This document shows positions 1 through 8,654 of a DNA stretch of 64,000 nucleotides, one piece after another. The stretch comes from Parvularcula sp039822105 (GTDB lineage Bacteria; Pseudomonadota; Alphaproteobacteria; Caulobacterales; Parvularculaceae), in contig JBCBMW010000013.1 in the NCBI GenBank assembly GCA_039822105.1, positions 45,537 to 109,536 on the forward strand, given 5' to 3'. Each line of letters begins with the position of its first letter. The stretch's first letter is position 1. The position numbers were made by a program, and so were the translations under genes. The notes beneath the pieces were generated by a model that had not been told where the DNA came from, ran no database searches, and saw nothing but the letters and a program-made list of their open reading frames with translations.

Positions 1-672
1 TATGTGTGTGGTGACCGCGAGGGCATGATCCTTGAGAGCGAGCTAGAGGCGGGGCAAGGCTTCACCAACGGCTACGAGAAGAGCAAGAACGAAGCTGAGC
101 GGATGGTGCGCGATGGCACCGTGCCCTTTGCGATCGCGCGCCCTAGCATCGTCCTGGGTGACCATGCCGAAGGACGGACCCGGAGCTTTGATACGATCTA
201 TCCGATCATCAAGGTGCTGACAGAAGGCCGGGTTACGGTGATGCCCGCGAGGCCGTGGGCGACCCTCGATATCGTGCCGATCGACTATGTTTGCGACGGT
301 ATCGTCCGCATGGTCGAGGGTTTTGAGAGGGCCAAAGGACAGACCTTCCATCTGGTGGGTTCCTCGCCCATGCCGCTCGATGCCTTTTCTCGTACCGCGC
401 CGAAGTTCGAAGGGCTCCATCATCCTGATTTTGTCGATCCTGATGCGTTTGATCTGGCGGCATTGCCGTCATCCGAGCGACGTTTCTTTCAGCGCGGCGC
501 TGAGATCTACGCACGCTATTTCACGCGCAATCCGCGCTTCGATGACCGGGCCTATCGCGCTTTTTCTGGTACAGAGCCGCCGCTTACGGAAGATCTGTGG
601 TGGGAGCGCCTGGTGAGCTACGCGATGGATGTGGGCTTCATCAAGCCGCGTAAGAAAACGACCGCGGCGTAG
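1..672 (+). CDS. SDR-family reductase, thioester-reductase/NAD_binding_4 type (5' end outside window)
   Basis: The reading frame is open to the first base of the window, so this is the C-terminal part (about 223 residues) of a longer protein. It carries the SDR-type YxxxK (NGYEKSK), followed by the substrate-side IARPSIVLGD segment seen in extended SDRs and in the reductase domains of thioester reductases and fatty acyl-CoA reductases. NAD(P)-dependent reduction is inferred from the family; the Rossmann glycine motif lies upstream and cannot be checked. The next gene starts 4 bp after the stop, so it is probably co-transcribed with the two transferase genes. Substrate unknown. Confidence 0.75.
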   Translation, partial: YVCGDREGMILESELEAGQGFTNGYEKSKNEAERMVRDGTVPFAIARPSIVLGDHAEGRTRSFDTIYPIIKVLTEGRVTVMPARPWATLDIVPIDYVCDGIVRMVEGFERAKGQTFHLVGSSPMPLDAFSRTAPKFEGLHHPDFVDPDAFDLAALPSSERRFFQRGAEIYARYFTRNPRFDDRAYRAFSGTEPPLTEDLWWERLVSYAMDVGFIKPRKKTTAA

Positions 673-676
673 TCTC

Positions 677-1258
677 GTGAGTGCACCACGTGTTGTGATC
701 ATGTGCCGTTACCCAGAGTCTGGGAAAGCCAAAACACGGCTGATCCCTGCTTTGGGTCCATGCGGCGCAGCAGAGATGCATAAGATCCTCGCTGAACGGA
801 CGGTGGCGACCGTACGGCAATCTGGGCTGCCATTCACCCTCTGGGGCACGGGCGGCGGCGAGGAACAGTTTACCCAGTGGCTCGGCGATCTGACGTTTAA
901 GGATCAACCGGACGGTGATCTTGGTGAGCGCCTGCTCGCCGCTGCTGAGGCTTATCCTGTGATCTTTCTTGGGACGGACATCCCCGATCTCAACTCCGAT
1001 CACCTGAAGCAGGCCGCGAACGCCCTCGCCGACGGTGAGGCTGTGATAGGTCCGGCGGCTGATGGGGGGTATTGGCTCCTGGGTCTCCCTCAGCCAGCTG
1101 ATGATCTTTTTTCAGGGATCGATTGGGGTACGGAGACGGTCTACGCAACAACGCGGTCGAAAATGGACGCTTTGGGCATCGAGCCTGTCATTCTCGAAGA
1201 ACTTCACGATCTCGACCGACCCGAAGACCTCGAACGTTGGCCTGACCTGCGCCCATGA
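677..1258 (+). CDS. TIGR04282/DUF2064-family transferase
   Basis: The GTG start at 677 gives a compact product beginning MSAPRVVIMCRYPESGKAK. The motif R-x-P-x-x-G-x-x-K-T-R-L is the nucleotide-binding signature of the DUF2064 (rSAM/selenodomain-associated transferase 1) family, whose members have a GT-A-like fold. FLGTDIPDL and GPAADGGYWLLG match the conserved acidic and glycine motifs of the family. Length 193 residues, normal for the family. It follows the SDR gene by 4 bp and overlaps the next gene by 4 bp (ATGA). TIGR04282 and TIGR04283 genes usually sit side by side, some near arsenosugar genes. No arsS-like radical SAM gene is visible here, so the substrate is open. Confidence 0.85.
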   Translation: MSAPRVVIMCRYPESGKAKTRLIPALGPCGAAEMHKILAERTVATVRQSGLPFTLWGTGGGEEQFTQWLGDLTFKDQPDGDLGERLLAAAEAYPVIFLGTDIPDLNSDHLKQAANALADGEAVIGPAADGGYWLLGLPQPADDLFSGIDWGTETVYATTRSKMDALGIEPVILEELHDLDRPEDLERWPDLRP

Positions 1259-1983
1259 CCGGCATTTCGATCGTCATCCCCGCCCTTGACGAAGGCGAAG
1301 CATTGCCGCGGTTGATCCGCTGTCTTGCGACGCTTGATCCCCAGCCGGATGAAATCATTTTGGTTGATGGCGGCAGCTCCGATGACACGGTCGCGCTCGC
1401 CAACTATGCGGAATTCAAGGTTCTGCACCAGTCTCCTGCTGGCCGTGCCCGTCAGATCAACAAGGGTGTGGAGGCGGCCAGTCACGACGTTGTTTGCGTT
1501 CTGCACGCCGATACGATCTTACCTGACGATGCAGTGGCCGTGATGCAAAGGACGATGGCTGATGAAAAGACCGTCATGGCCGCGTTCATGGCGATTCTGA
1601 CGGGTCCTGATCAGACCCGCTGGGTCACCAGCTTGCACAACTGGGCCAAGACCTGGTACGCGCCGCTGTTGTTCCGTCCGCACCTTTTTATCAAAGGCTG
1701 CCGTTTGTTCTTTGGCGATCATGCGATGTTTTTCCGGCGCCGGGCCTTTCTCGATGTTGGCGGGTGCGACCCTGAGATGATGGTGATGGAGGAAGCGGAT
1801 CTTTGCGTCAAAATGACGGGTAAAGGCCGTATGCGTCTTTTGGACAGGATGGTGGCGACGTCCGATCGTCGGGTTGCGGCATGGGGCGGGTTGAAGGCGA
1901 ACTGGATCTACCTTCAAGTCGGCATCAAATGGGGCCTCGGCGTTCGTAAGCGCCTAGGCGATCAGTATCCCGACGTTCGCTAA
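1255..1983 (+). CDS. TIGR04283-family glycosyltransferase (GT2)
   Basis: A 242-residue GT-A glycosyltransferase. The N-terminus (ISIVIPALDEGEALPRLI) and the VDGGSSDDT motif at about residues 40-48 are typical of GT2 enzymes, and the HADT motif near residue 83 is the DxD-equivalent metal site. The start overlaps the upstream DUF2064 gene by 4 bp, suggesting translational coupling. The 3' end overlaps the convergent glpK by 4 bp. Family members are named rSAM/selenodomain-associated transferase 2, or arsenosugar biosynthesis glycosyltransferase; the acceptor cannot be inferred here. Confidence 0.85.
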   Translation: MTGISIVIPALDEGEALPRLIRCLATLDPQPDEIILVDGGSSDDTVALANYAEFKVLHQSPAGRARQINKGVEAASHDVVCVLHADTILPDDAVAVMQRTMADEKTVMAAFMAILTGPDQTRWVTSLHNWAKTWYAPLLFRPHLFIKGCRLFFGDHAMFFRRRAFLDVGGCDPEMMVMEEADLCVKMTGKGRMRLLDRMVATSDRRVAAWGGLKANWIYLQVGIKWGLGVRKRLGDQYPDVR

Positions 1984-3470
1984 CGTCCTGCGACGGCGAG
2001 AACAGCATCAACGCAGCGGCGCCAGTGGCCGAGGCGCTTGCGCCGCTCATCCTCTTCCATCGCTGGCGTGAAACTCCGGTCCTTTGTCTGTTGTGCGCCT
2101 ACGTCGCTCAAAGACGAGAAACGCCCCGCTTGTAGGAACGCGAGATAGGCTGCACCCAGCGCGGTCGTCTCCAGCACTTTCGGACGTTCCACGCTGACGC
2201 CCGCTATATCGGCGAGGCGCTGGACGAACCAATCGTTGGCTGCCATTCCGCCGTCAACGGACAAACGCTCCGTGGTCAGGCCATCGGCTTCAATCGCTTG
2301 GAGGAGGTCGTGGGTCTGGTAGACCACACCCTCAAGCGCCGCCCTCGCCAACTCATCGGGGCCCGTTGAGCGGGTCATGCCAAAAACCGCGGCGCGCGCA
2401 TGGGGCGACCAATAGGGCGCGCCCATCCCGGTGAAGGCAGGAACCATGATCACCTCTGCGTCCGGTTGCGCGCGCTCGGCCCGTTTGGCCGTCTCCGCCG
2501 CACTGGTAAGCAGTCCCATCTCGTCGCGAAGCCATTGGACGGCGGCACCGGCGATGAAGATTGATCCTTCCACAGCATAAGTCGGCTCACCGTTGATCCG
2601 ATAGGCCACAGTTGTCAAAAGACGGTGGGCGGATGGTTTGATCTCGCTTCCCGTGTTCACAACGATGAAGCAGCCGGTGCCGTAGGTGCTCTTCATTTGC
2701 CCGGGTTCAAAGCAGGCCTGACCCACCGCGGCTCCTTGCTGATCCCCGACAATACTCAAGATAGGGAGCGTTTTCCCCAGCAGCTCTGTAGGCGTATCAC
2801 CGAAATGCGCCGCGCTGTCGCGCACCTCAGGCAGCAGCGCCCTTGGCACGTTGAAGAGCTTCAGAAGGTCATCGTCCCAATCTTGCGCGGCGAGGCCGAA
2901 AAGACTGGTCCGGCAGGCATTTGTCGCGTCGGTGGCGTGGACGGCGCCGCCCGTCAGGTTCCAAAGCAGCCAGCTGTCGATGGTACCGACGGCAAGCTCA
3001 CCTGCTTCGGCCCGCTCCCTTGCCCCTTCCACATTGCCCAGCAACCAAGCGATCTTTGACGCGGAGAAGTAAGGATCAAGGAGGAGCCCTGATCGTTCCA
3101 TCACCAACGGTTCGTGCCCCGCATCAAACAGCGCCTGGCACGTGTCAGCGGTTCGTCTGTCTTGCCACACGATCGCGTTGTGAAGCGGTTCGCCCGTTGC
3201 TCGGTCCCACAGGACAACGGTCTCCCGTTGGTTGGTGATCCCGATACCGATGATCTTGTGACCTTGCGCCTCGGCTTTTGCCAGTGTCGCTCGCGCGGTG
3301 GACAGGACAGTGGCCCAGATCGCTTTCGGATCGTGCTCAACATGGCCGTCTGCGGGGTAGATCTGCGGGAACTCTTCCTGCGCCGATGCGAGAATTGCTC
3401 CGTCTGCCGAGAAGGCGATCGTCCGGCTCGATGTCGTGCCCTGGTCGATGGAGAGAATGGCGTCGGTCAT
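1980..3470 (-). CDS. glpK: glycerol kinase
   Basis: ATP-dependent phosphorylation of glycerol to sn-glycerol 3-phosphate in the cytoplasm. The 496-residue product starts MTDAILSIDQGTTSSRT, the phosphate-binding DQGTTSSR signature of FGGY kinases. It contains the glycerol-binding WQDRRT segment, the GDQQGAAVGQ phosphate-2 motif, and LSVDGGMAANDWF near the C-terminus. The ATG at 3470 is chosen because an upstream in-frame extension of 18 residues is not conserved. A GlpR-like palindrome lies 21-38 bp upstream of the start codon. glpR and glpD are about 12 kb to the right on the same replicon, so the glycerol route is complete but split into two blocks. Confidence 0.96.
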   Translation of the reverse strand: MTDAILSIDQGTTSSRTIAFSADGAILASAQEEFPQIYPADGHVEHDPKAIWATVLSTARATLAKAEAQGHKIIGIGITNQRETVVLWDRATGEPLHNAIVWQDRRTADTCQALFDAGHEPLVMERSGLLLDPYFSASKIAWLLGNVEGARERAEAGELAVGTIDSWLLWNLTGGAVHATDATNACRTSLFGLAAQDWDDDLLKLFNVPRALLPEVRDSAAHFGDTPTELLGKTLPILSIVGDQQGAAVGQACFEPGQMKSTYGTGCFIVVNTGSEIKPSAHRLLTTVAYRINGEPTYAVEGSIFIAGAAVQWLRDEMGLLTSAAETAKRAERAQPDAEVIMVPAFTGMGAPYWSPHARAAVFGMTRSTGPDELARAALEGVVYQTHDLLQAIEADGLTTERLSVDGGMAANDWFVQRLADIAGVSVERPKVLETTALGAAYLAFLQAGRFSSLSDVGAQQTKDRSFTPAMEEDERRKRLGHWRRCVDAVLAVAGR

Positions 3471-3490
3471 GGGGCTCGGCTCCGGAAGAC

Positions 3491-3508
3491 ATGTTGGAAA
3501 ATGAACAG
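3491..3508. promoter_or_regulatory. candidate GlpR operator upstream of glpK
   Basis: The sequence ATGTTGG-AAAA-TGAACAG has the same 7-4-7 geometry as the perfect palindrome ATGTTCA-ATTG-TGAACAT in front of glpD, matching it at 5 of 7 and 6 of 7 half-site positions. It also resembles the E. coli GlpR half-site ATGTTCG. It lies just upstream of the glpK start codon, where a repressor would block transcription. GlpR binding is an inference. Confidence 0.5.
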
Positions 3509-3679
3509 GCGGCGGTCCTCCCACAGCTCATCGGAAAGGTCACGACATGAGTTCATCGGAAGGCCGGGCCGCGAGGACCTTTTGCGCTTCGGCCAGAGAT
3601 CGCCTACACCCGCGGGGACGGGCGCCTGGCGCCACGAACCCTATGAAAGAGCTCAAGAATTAGAGCCGATGGAGGACAC

Positions 3680-5176
3680 ATGCGGACCATCCAGCACCTG
3701 GTGAATGGAAAGTCGACGCCGCTCACATCCGATCGCACAAGCGATGTTTACAACCCTAACACCGGCCAAGTGCAGGCGCGTGTCATGCTCGCCTCAGCGG
3801 CTGATATGGCGACTGCGGTCGAGGCCGCAAAAGCTGCGCAGCCAGGCTGGGCCGCGCAGAACCCGCAACGTCGCGCGCGTGTTCTCTTCCGCTTCAAAGA
3901 GCTGCTCGAAGCAAACATGGATGAGCTCGCCGAACTCCTTTCCTCAGAGCACGGTAAAGTTGTTGCGGACAGCCGAGGGGACGTTCAGCGCGGCCTGGAG
4001 GTCATCGAGTTTGCGTGCGGCATTCCGCATCTTTTGAAAGGTGAGTATACCGAGGCCGCCGGGACAGGCATCGACGTCTATTCTATGCGTCAACCCTTGG
4101 GTGTCGTCGCGGGCATCACGCCGTTCAACTTTCCTGCGATGATCCCGATGTGGATGTTCGGTATGGCGATCGCCTGCGGGAACACCTTTATCCTGAAGCC
4201 ATCGGAGAAAGACCCTTCGGTTCCCGTCCGGTTGGCGGAGTTGATGCTCGAAGCCGGCGCACCCGAAGGCGTCTTGAACGTCGTTCATGGTGACAAAGAG
4301 GCTGTCGACGCGATCCTAACGCACCCTGACATTTCGGCGGTGAGCTTTGTCGGCTCTTCCGATATCGCGCAGTATGTCTACAGCACGGGCACGGCTCACG
4401 GCAAACGGGTTCAGGCCATGGGCGGGGCCAAGAACCACGGCATCATCCTGCCTGATGCCGATATGGAGCAGACCGTGAAAGACATGGTCGGCGCAGCGTT
4501 TGGATCCGCCGGGGAACGCTGCATGGCTCTTCCCGTCGCTGTGCCTGTGGGCGAGGATACGGCCGACCGCTTCATCGGCATGATGACGGACGAAATCAGC
4601 AAGCTGAAAATCGGTGTCTCGACGGACGCCGATGCGCATTTTGGTCCTGTCGTCAGTGCGGCCCATCGCAAGCGGATCGAGGACTATATCGCCATGGGTC
4701 AGGAGGAAGGCGCCAACCTTGTGGTCGATGGTCGAGGCGTGAGCCTCCAAGGCCACGAAGACGGCTTCTTCATCGGCCCGTCCTTGTTCGACAATGTGAC
4801 GCCAGACATGAAGAGTTACCAGGACGAGATCTTCGGTCCGGTGCTCCAGGTGGTGCGTGCCTCCAGCGCGGAGGAAGCGATGAATCTGCCTTCGGAGCAT
4901 CAGTACGGAAACGGTGTGGCGATCTTCACCCGTGACGGCGGCGCAGCCCGTGACTTCGCCAAGTCCGTCAATGTTGGCATGGTGGGGATCAATGTGCCGA
5001 TCCCTGTGCCCGTTAGCTATCACACTTTTGGCGGCTGGAAGCGGTCGGCCTTTGGTGACGTCAATCAGCACGGCCCCGAGGGCGTGCGGTTCTACACCAA
5101 GATCAAGACCGTAACCCAGCGCTGGCCATCGGGCAGTGTCGGCGACCAGTCGTTCATCATCCCGACGATGTCGTAA
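3680..5176 (+). CDS. mmsA: methylmalonate-semialdehyde dehydrogenase (CoA-acylating)
   Basis: NAD- and CoA-dependent oxidation of methylmalonate semialdehyde to propionyl-CoA (and malonate semialdehyde to acetyl-CoA), the last step of valine catabolism. The 498-residue ALDH-fold protein has the N-terminal HLVNGK start, GVVAGITPFNFPAMIPMW, the NAD-site FVGSSDIAQYVY and the catalytic cysteine in GSAGERCMALPVAV, all characteristic of MmsA. A ribosome site (GGAGGA) precedes the ATG. It is followed 12 bp later by an acyl-CoA dehydrogenase and then mmsB, a classical distal valine-degradation operon. Confidence 0.96.
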   Translation: MRTIQHLVNGKSTPLTSDRTSDVYNPNTGQVQARVMLASAADMATAVEAAKAAQPGWAAQNPQRRARVLFRFKELLEANMDELAELLSSEHGKVVADSRGDVQRGLEVIEFACGIPHLLKGEYTEAAGTGIDVYSMRQPLGVVAGITPFNFPAMIPMWMFGMAIACGNTFILKPSEKDPSVPVRLAELMLEAGAPEGVLNVVHGDKEAVDAILTHPDISAVSFVGSSDIAQYVYSTGTAHGKRVQAMGGAKNHGIILPDADMEQTVKDMVGAAFGSAGERCMALPVAVPVGEDTADRFIGMMTDEISKLKIGVSTDADAHFGPVVSAAHRKRIEDYIAMGQEEGANLVVDGRGVSLQGHEDGFFIGPSLFDNVTPDMKSYQDEIFGPVLQVVRASSAEEAMNLPSEHQYGNGVAIFTRDGGAARDFAKSVNVGMVGINVPIPVPVSYHTFGGWKRSAFGDVNQHGPEGVRFYTKIKTVTQRWPSGSVGDQSFIIPTMS

Positions 5177-5188
5177 GGAGGCATCATC

Positions 5189-6331
5189 ATGCCACTGACA
5201 GAAGAACAACATATGATCGTCGATACGGCGGCGGGCTTCACGCGCGATCGGCTCCGTCCGAATGCGGCGCGCTGGGAAGAGGAGAAGAACCTCGACCGCG
5301 ATATCTTGAAGGAGCTGGGCGGCCTCGGCTTTGGCGGCATCTACACCCGCGAAGACATTGGCGGCTCGGCGCTCACGCGGCTGGACGCGGTCCTGGTGTT
5401 CGAAGAGCTGGCCAAAGGCTGCATCAGCCATTCGACCTTTCTTTCGATCCATAACATGGCGACCTGGATGGTCGACAATTTCGCTCGGGACGATCTGCGA
5501 TCAGCTTACGGACCACAGCTGACGGCCGTCGATCTCATAGCCTCCTACTGTCTGACGGAGCCTGGTGCTGGTTCGGATGCTGCGAGCCTCAAAACGTCCG
5601 CCAAACGCGACGGTGACGACTATGTCTTGAACGGCGCCAAGGCCTTCATCTCCGGCGCGGGATTCTCCGACGTCTACATCGTCATGGCACGGACGGGTGA
5701 CAACGGACCAAAGGGCATCAGCTGTTTCTTGGTCGAAAAAGATACACCAGGCCTCTCGTTTGGCAAAGCTGAGAAGAAGATGGGTTGGCACGCCCAACCG
5801 ACCCGCATGGTGATGTTTGACGATTGCCGCATCCCCGAGCGGAACCGTCTGGGTGAAGAGGGTGAGGGCTTCACTTTTGCCATGAAGGGGCTCGATGGCG
5901 GGCGGCTCAACATCGCAGCAGCCTCGCTTGGCGGAGCTGAGGAAGCCATCAACCGCGCCTTGGCTTACGCTCAAGAGCGTAGCCAGTTCGGCAGTGCGAT
6001 TGCTGATTTTCAGGCCACGCAGTTTAAGCTCGCTGATATGGCCACCGAGATCGAGGCGGGCCGGGAGCTGCTCTACGAGGCTGCACGTAAGCTCGATGCC
6101 CGTGACCCCGGCGCGACCTCGTCTTGCGCGATGGCCAAGCGGTTTGTCACCGACATGGCCTTCAAGGTCGCCAACGATGCGCTGCAAATCCACGGCGGCT
6201 ACGGGTATCTCGCTGACTACGAGGTGGAACGGATCGTCCGTGATCTCCGTGTGCACCAGATCCTTGAGGGCACAAACGAAGTGATGCGGGTCATCATTTC
6301 GCGGAAGCTCTTGAGCGACAATCGGCGTTAG
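5189..6331 (+). CDS. acyl-CoA dehydrogenase, probably isobutyryl-CoA dehydrogenase
   Basis: FAD enzyme of 380 residues. It contains the FAD-binding YCLTEPGAGSDAASL motif (about residues 115-129), the C-terminal helical domain with RSQFG, and the catalytic-base segment LEGTNEVMR near residue 365. The position between mmsA and mmsB, with an AAGGAGG ribosome site, argues for the ACAD8-like isobutyryl-CoA step of valine degradation, giving methacrylyl-CoA. The enoyl-CoA hydratase and 3-hydroxyisobutyryl-CoA hydrolase needed between this step and mmsB are not in this operon and must be elsewhere. Confidence 0.9.
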   Translation: MPLTEEQHMIVDTAAGFTRDRLRPNAARWEEEKNLDRDILKELGGLGFGGIYTREDIGGSALTRLDAVLVFEELAKGCISHSTFLSIHNMATWMVDNFARDDLRSAYGPQLTAVDLIASYCLTEPGAGSDAASLKTSAKRDGDDYVLNGAKAFISGAGFSDVYIVMARTGDNGPKGISCFLVEKDTPGLSFGKAEKKMGWHAQPTRMVMFDDCRIPERNRLGEEGEGFTFAMKGLDGGRLNIAAASLGGAEEAINRALAYAQERSQFGSAIADFQATQFKLADMATEIEAGRELLYEAARKLDARDPGATSSCAMAKRFVTDMAFKVANDALQIHGGYGYLADYEVERIVRDLRVHQILEGTNEVMRVIISRKLLSDNRR

Positions 6332-6340
6332 GGGGTCATC

Positions 6341-7240
6341 ATGACAGAGACGATTTTGTTTGTGGGCCTTGGCAATATGGGTTCTGGCATGGCCGCAAAC
6401 CTTGTGAAGGCTGGCCACCGGGTTTTGGCGCATGACCTTTCGCCAGACGCCGTGGGAGCTGCGGTTGCGAAGGGTGCCGAGGCTTCTGGTCCGCTAACGG
6501 AACTTGATGCTTCAGTCGTGACCACCGTGATCACGATGCTCCCATCCGGCAAGCACGTGTCTAAGGTCTATCTTGAGGACATGCCCCAGTCGTTGCCGAT
6601 GGGGACGCTCAACATCGATTGCTCGACTATCGATGTTCCCACCGCACGTAGCCTCGGCGAAGGCGCCATCGCGCGCGGATTTCCGATGGTCGATGCTCCC
6701 GTTTCCGGCGGGGTTGCGGCGGCGGAGGCTGGTACACTGACCTTTATGGTTGGTGGCCGAGACGAGGACTTTGAACGGGCGAAACCCATTCTCGAGGCGA
6801 TGGGCTCACGCGTCTTCCACGCCGGTGCCAATGGCAACGGCCAGGCAGCGAAGATCGCCAACAACATGCTGCTGGCGATCTCAATGATCGGAACCTGTGA
6901 AGCCTTTGCTTTGGCGGAGAAGTTGGGGCTCGATGCCCAAACCTTCTACGACATATCATCCACCGCATCCGGACAATGTTGGTCCATGACGTCTTACTGT
7001 CCTGCGCCTGGCCCCGTTCCCGCGGCGCCGTCAAACCGGGACTACCAGCCGGGGTTCGCCGCGGCGATGATGCTCAAGGACCTGCGCCTTGCATCAGACG
7101 CGGCCGAAGGGGCAGGTAGCGCCATCCCTCTCGGTGCCCACGCCAAAGAGATCTATGAGGCCATCGCGGAAGGCGGGGCAGGGGACCGGGACTTTTCGGT
7201 CGTTCTACCTATGCTGAAAGACGGTACCCTGACGGGTTAG
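6341..7240 (+). CDS. mmsB: 3-hydroxyisobutyrate dehydrogenase
   Basis: NAD-dependent oxidation of 3-hydroxyisobutyrate to methylmalonate semialdehyde, which feeds mmsA. The 299-residue beta-hydroxyacid dehydrogenase has the Rossmann motif GLGNMGSGMAANL at residues 8-20, the substrate-binding DAPVSGG signature (about residue 115) and the catalytic lysine in GQAAKIANNM (about residue 172). CWSMTSYCPAPGPVPAAPSN is the typical HIBADH loop. The gene starts 9 bp after the acyl-CoA dehydrogenase stop and converges on egtB with a 4-bp overlap. Confidence 0.95.
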   Translation: MTETILFVGLGNMGSGMAANLVKAGHRVLAHDLSPDAVGAAVAKGAEASGPLTELDASVVTTVITMLPSGKHVSKVYLEDMPQSLPMGTLNIDCSTIDVPTARSLGEGAIARGFPMVDAPVSGGVAAAEAGTLTFMVGGRDEDFERAKPILEAMGSRVFHAGANGNGQAAKIANNMLLAISMIGTCEAFALAEKLGLDAQTFYDISSTASGQCWSMTSYCPAPGPVPAAPSNRDYQPGFAAAMMLKDLRLASDAAEGAGSAIPLGAHAKEIYEAIAEGGAGDRDFSVVLPMLKDGTLTG

Positions 7241-8547
7241 ACGTCGCGCGCGAGACGGATTCCTGTGAATTGCCACCGTGCATCTGGTGGGAAGAAGTTG
7301 CGATAAGTGCTGCGCACATGACCCGGCGGCGTCGCGCAGCTGCCGCCTTTGAGCACAAGCTGGCTGGACATAAACTTGCCGTTATACTCACCGATCGCAC
7401 CGGGCGGCGCGTGGTAACCGGGGTAGGCGGAGTAGGCGCTTTGGGTCCAGTCCCAGACCGTGCCGTAAGCGGATCCCAAACCGTTGTCTCGACCCACGAG
7501 GTGAGGGTGCACAAAGCCGCTGGCATCGAGGAATTGCCCTTCGTCGGCGGATGACTGCCGGAGGGCGATCTCAAGCTCATGCTCTCGCGGTAGGCGCGCG
7601 TTGGCCCATTCGGCATAAGCAAACGCTTCGTAAGCGGACACATGCGACAGGATTCGGTCACGCCGCAACGGCAAAAGACCGTGAAGCGAAAACTCGAACC
7701 ACGCTCCATCGATCTTGTGCCAATAGAGCGGCTTCGTGATCCCATGGCTCTGCACCCACGCCCAACCATCGGAGAGCCAAAGCGAGGGCATTTGGTATCC
7801 GCCATCGTCGAGGAAATCGAGAAACTGTCCATTGGTGACCGGCGTGCCGTGGAGCGCAAACTCGTTGAGCCAGGTCTGGTGCTGCGGGCCCTCATTGTCG
7901 AAATGAAAGTCCCCGCCGGGATGTCCAACGTCGTGCAGACCGCCGGGGAAGGTCACCCACCGCTCGTTCGCTGGAGCCGACGTCTCTTCTTTATCGCCGG
8001 AGGTATCAGCTTCCAAAGGAAGCGCCGCGGGGAAAAGGGGGTTGAGACCGAAAGCCGACTTTATGTCGGTGCAAAGAAGCTCTTGGTGCTGCTCTTCATG
8101 GTGAATGCCGAGCTCAATAACGCGGGCTGCATCGGGCCAGAGACGATCACCAAGATCAGCGGCCAGTTTGGCAACGCGCCTTTCGGTGGCCTCGCGGTAG
8201 TCCATGACCTCTTTGCAGGTCGGACGAGAGAGCAAGCCGCGTTCCGGACGAGGCCAGCGTTCACCCACGGCCTCATAATAAGAGTTGAAGTGGAACCCAT
8301 ATTGCGGATGAAACGGCTCAAATCCGTGCTCGAACTGTTTCAGCAAAAACTCTTCGAAGAACCAGGTCGTATGCGCCAAATGCCAACGCGTCGGGCTGGC
8401 GTCGGGCATCGCCTGCAGCACCATGTCTTCGGGCTGCAAATGGCGCGTCAGATGCGCTGTTCTTTGCCGTGTCCTTTCAAAACGCGTAAGGAGTTCTGCG
8501 CGATCAAGCGATGCGCGCGGTTGGACGGCGTTGGCGTCGTCACCCAT
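7237..8547 (-). CDS. egtB: ergothioneine biosynthesis sulfoxide synthase EgtB
   Basis: Non-haem iron enzyme joining a thiol donor (gamma-glutamylcysteine or cysteine) to hercynine, the committed step to ergothioneine. The N-terminal DinB-like domain (about residues 20-170) contains HLAHTTWFFEEF and the iron-binding HxxxHxE pattern in HHEEQHQE. The C-terminal FGE-sulfatase domain runs from about residue 200, with PREHELEIALRQ and LKGGSCATPPGHVR. ATG 8547 is preferred over the in-frame TTG at 8586, whose purine-rich stretch is too close to the start. No egtD (hercynine-forming methyltransferase) is adjacent or elsewhere in the window. Length 436 residues, normal for the family. Confidence 0.93.
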   Translation of the reverse strand: MGDDANAVQPRASLDRAELLTRFERTRQRTAHLTRHLQPEDMVLQAMPDASPTRWHLAHTTWFFEEFLLKQFEHGFEPFHPQYGFHFNSYYEAVGERWPRPERGLLSRPTCKEVMDYREATERRVAKLAADLGDRLWPDAARVIELGIHHEEQHQELLCTDIKSAFGLNPLFPAALPLEADTSGDKEETSAPANERWVTFPGGLHDVGHPGGDFHFDNEGPQHQTWLNEFALHGTPVTNGQFLDFLDDGGYQMPSLWLSDGWAWVQSHGITKPLYWHKIDGAWFEFSLHGLLPLRRDRILSHVSAYEAFAYAEWANARLPREHELEIALRQSSADEGQFLDASGFVHPHLVGRDNGLGSAYGTVWDWTQSAYSAYPGYHAPPGAIGEYNGKFMSSQLVLKGGSCATPPGHVRSTYRNFFPPDARWQFTGIRLARDV

Positions 8548-8654
8548 GCCCTTGTCTCGCTTGAGGATATCAGCCCGAGCCGACAATCCTCAGCGCCCTT
8601 CTCCGCTGTCGCGGTGTGGTGGCACGTTCGGCTGGTGATGTCCAATGCAGGTGT

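Noticed and set aside
4316..5452. 378-residue minus-strand open frame
   Set aside because: Lies antisense to mmsA and the start of the acyl-CoA dehydrogenase, both with clear family motifs; the translation has no recognisable domain and is a high-GC shadow frame.
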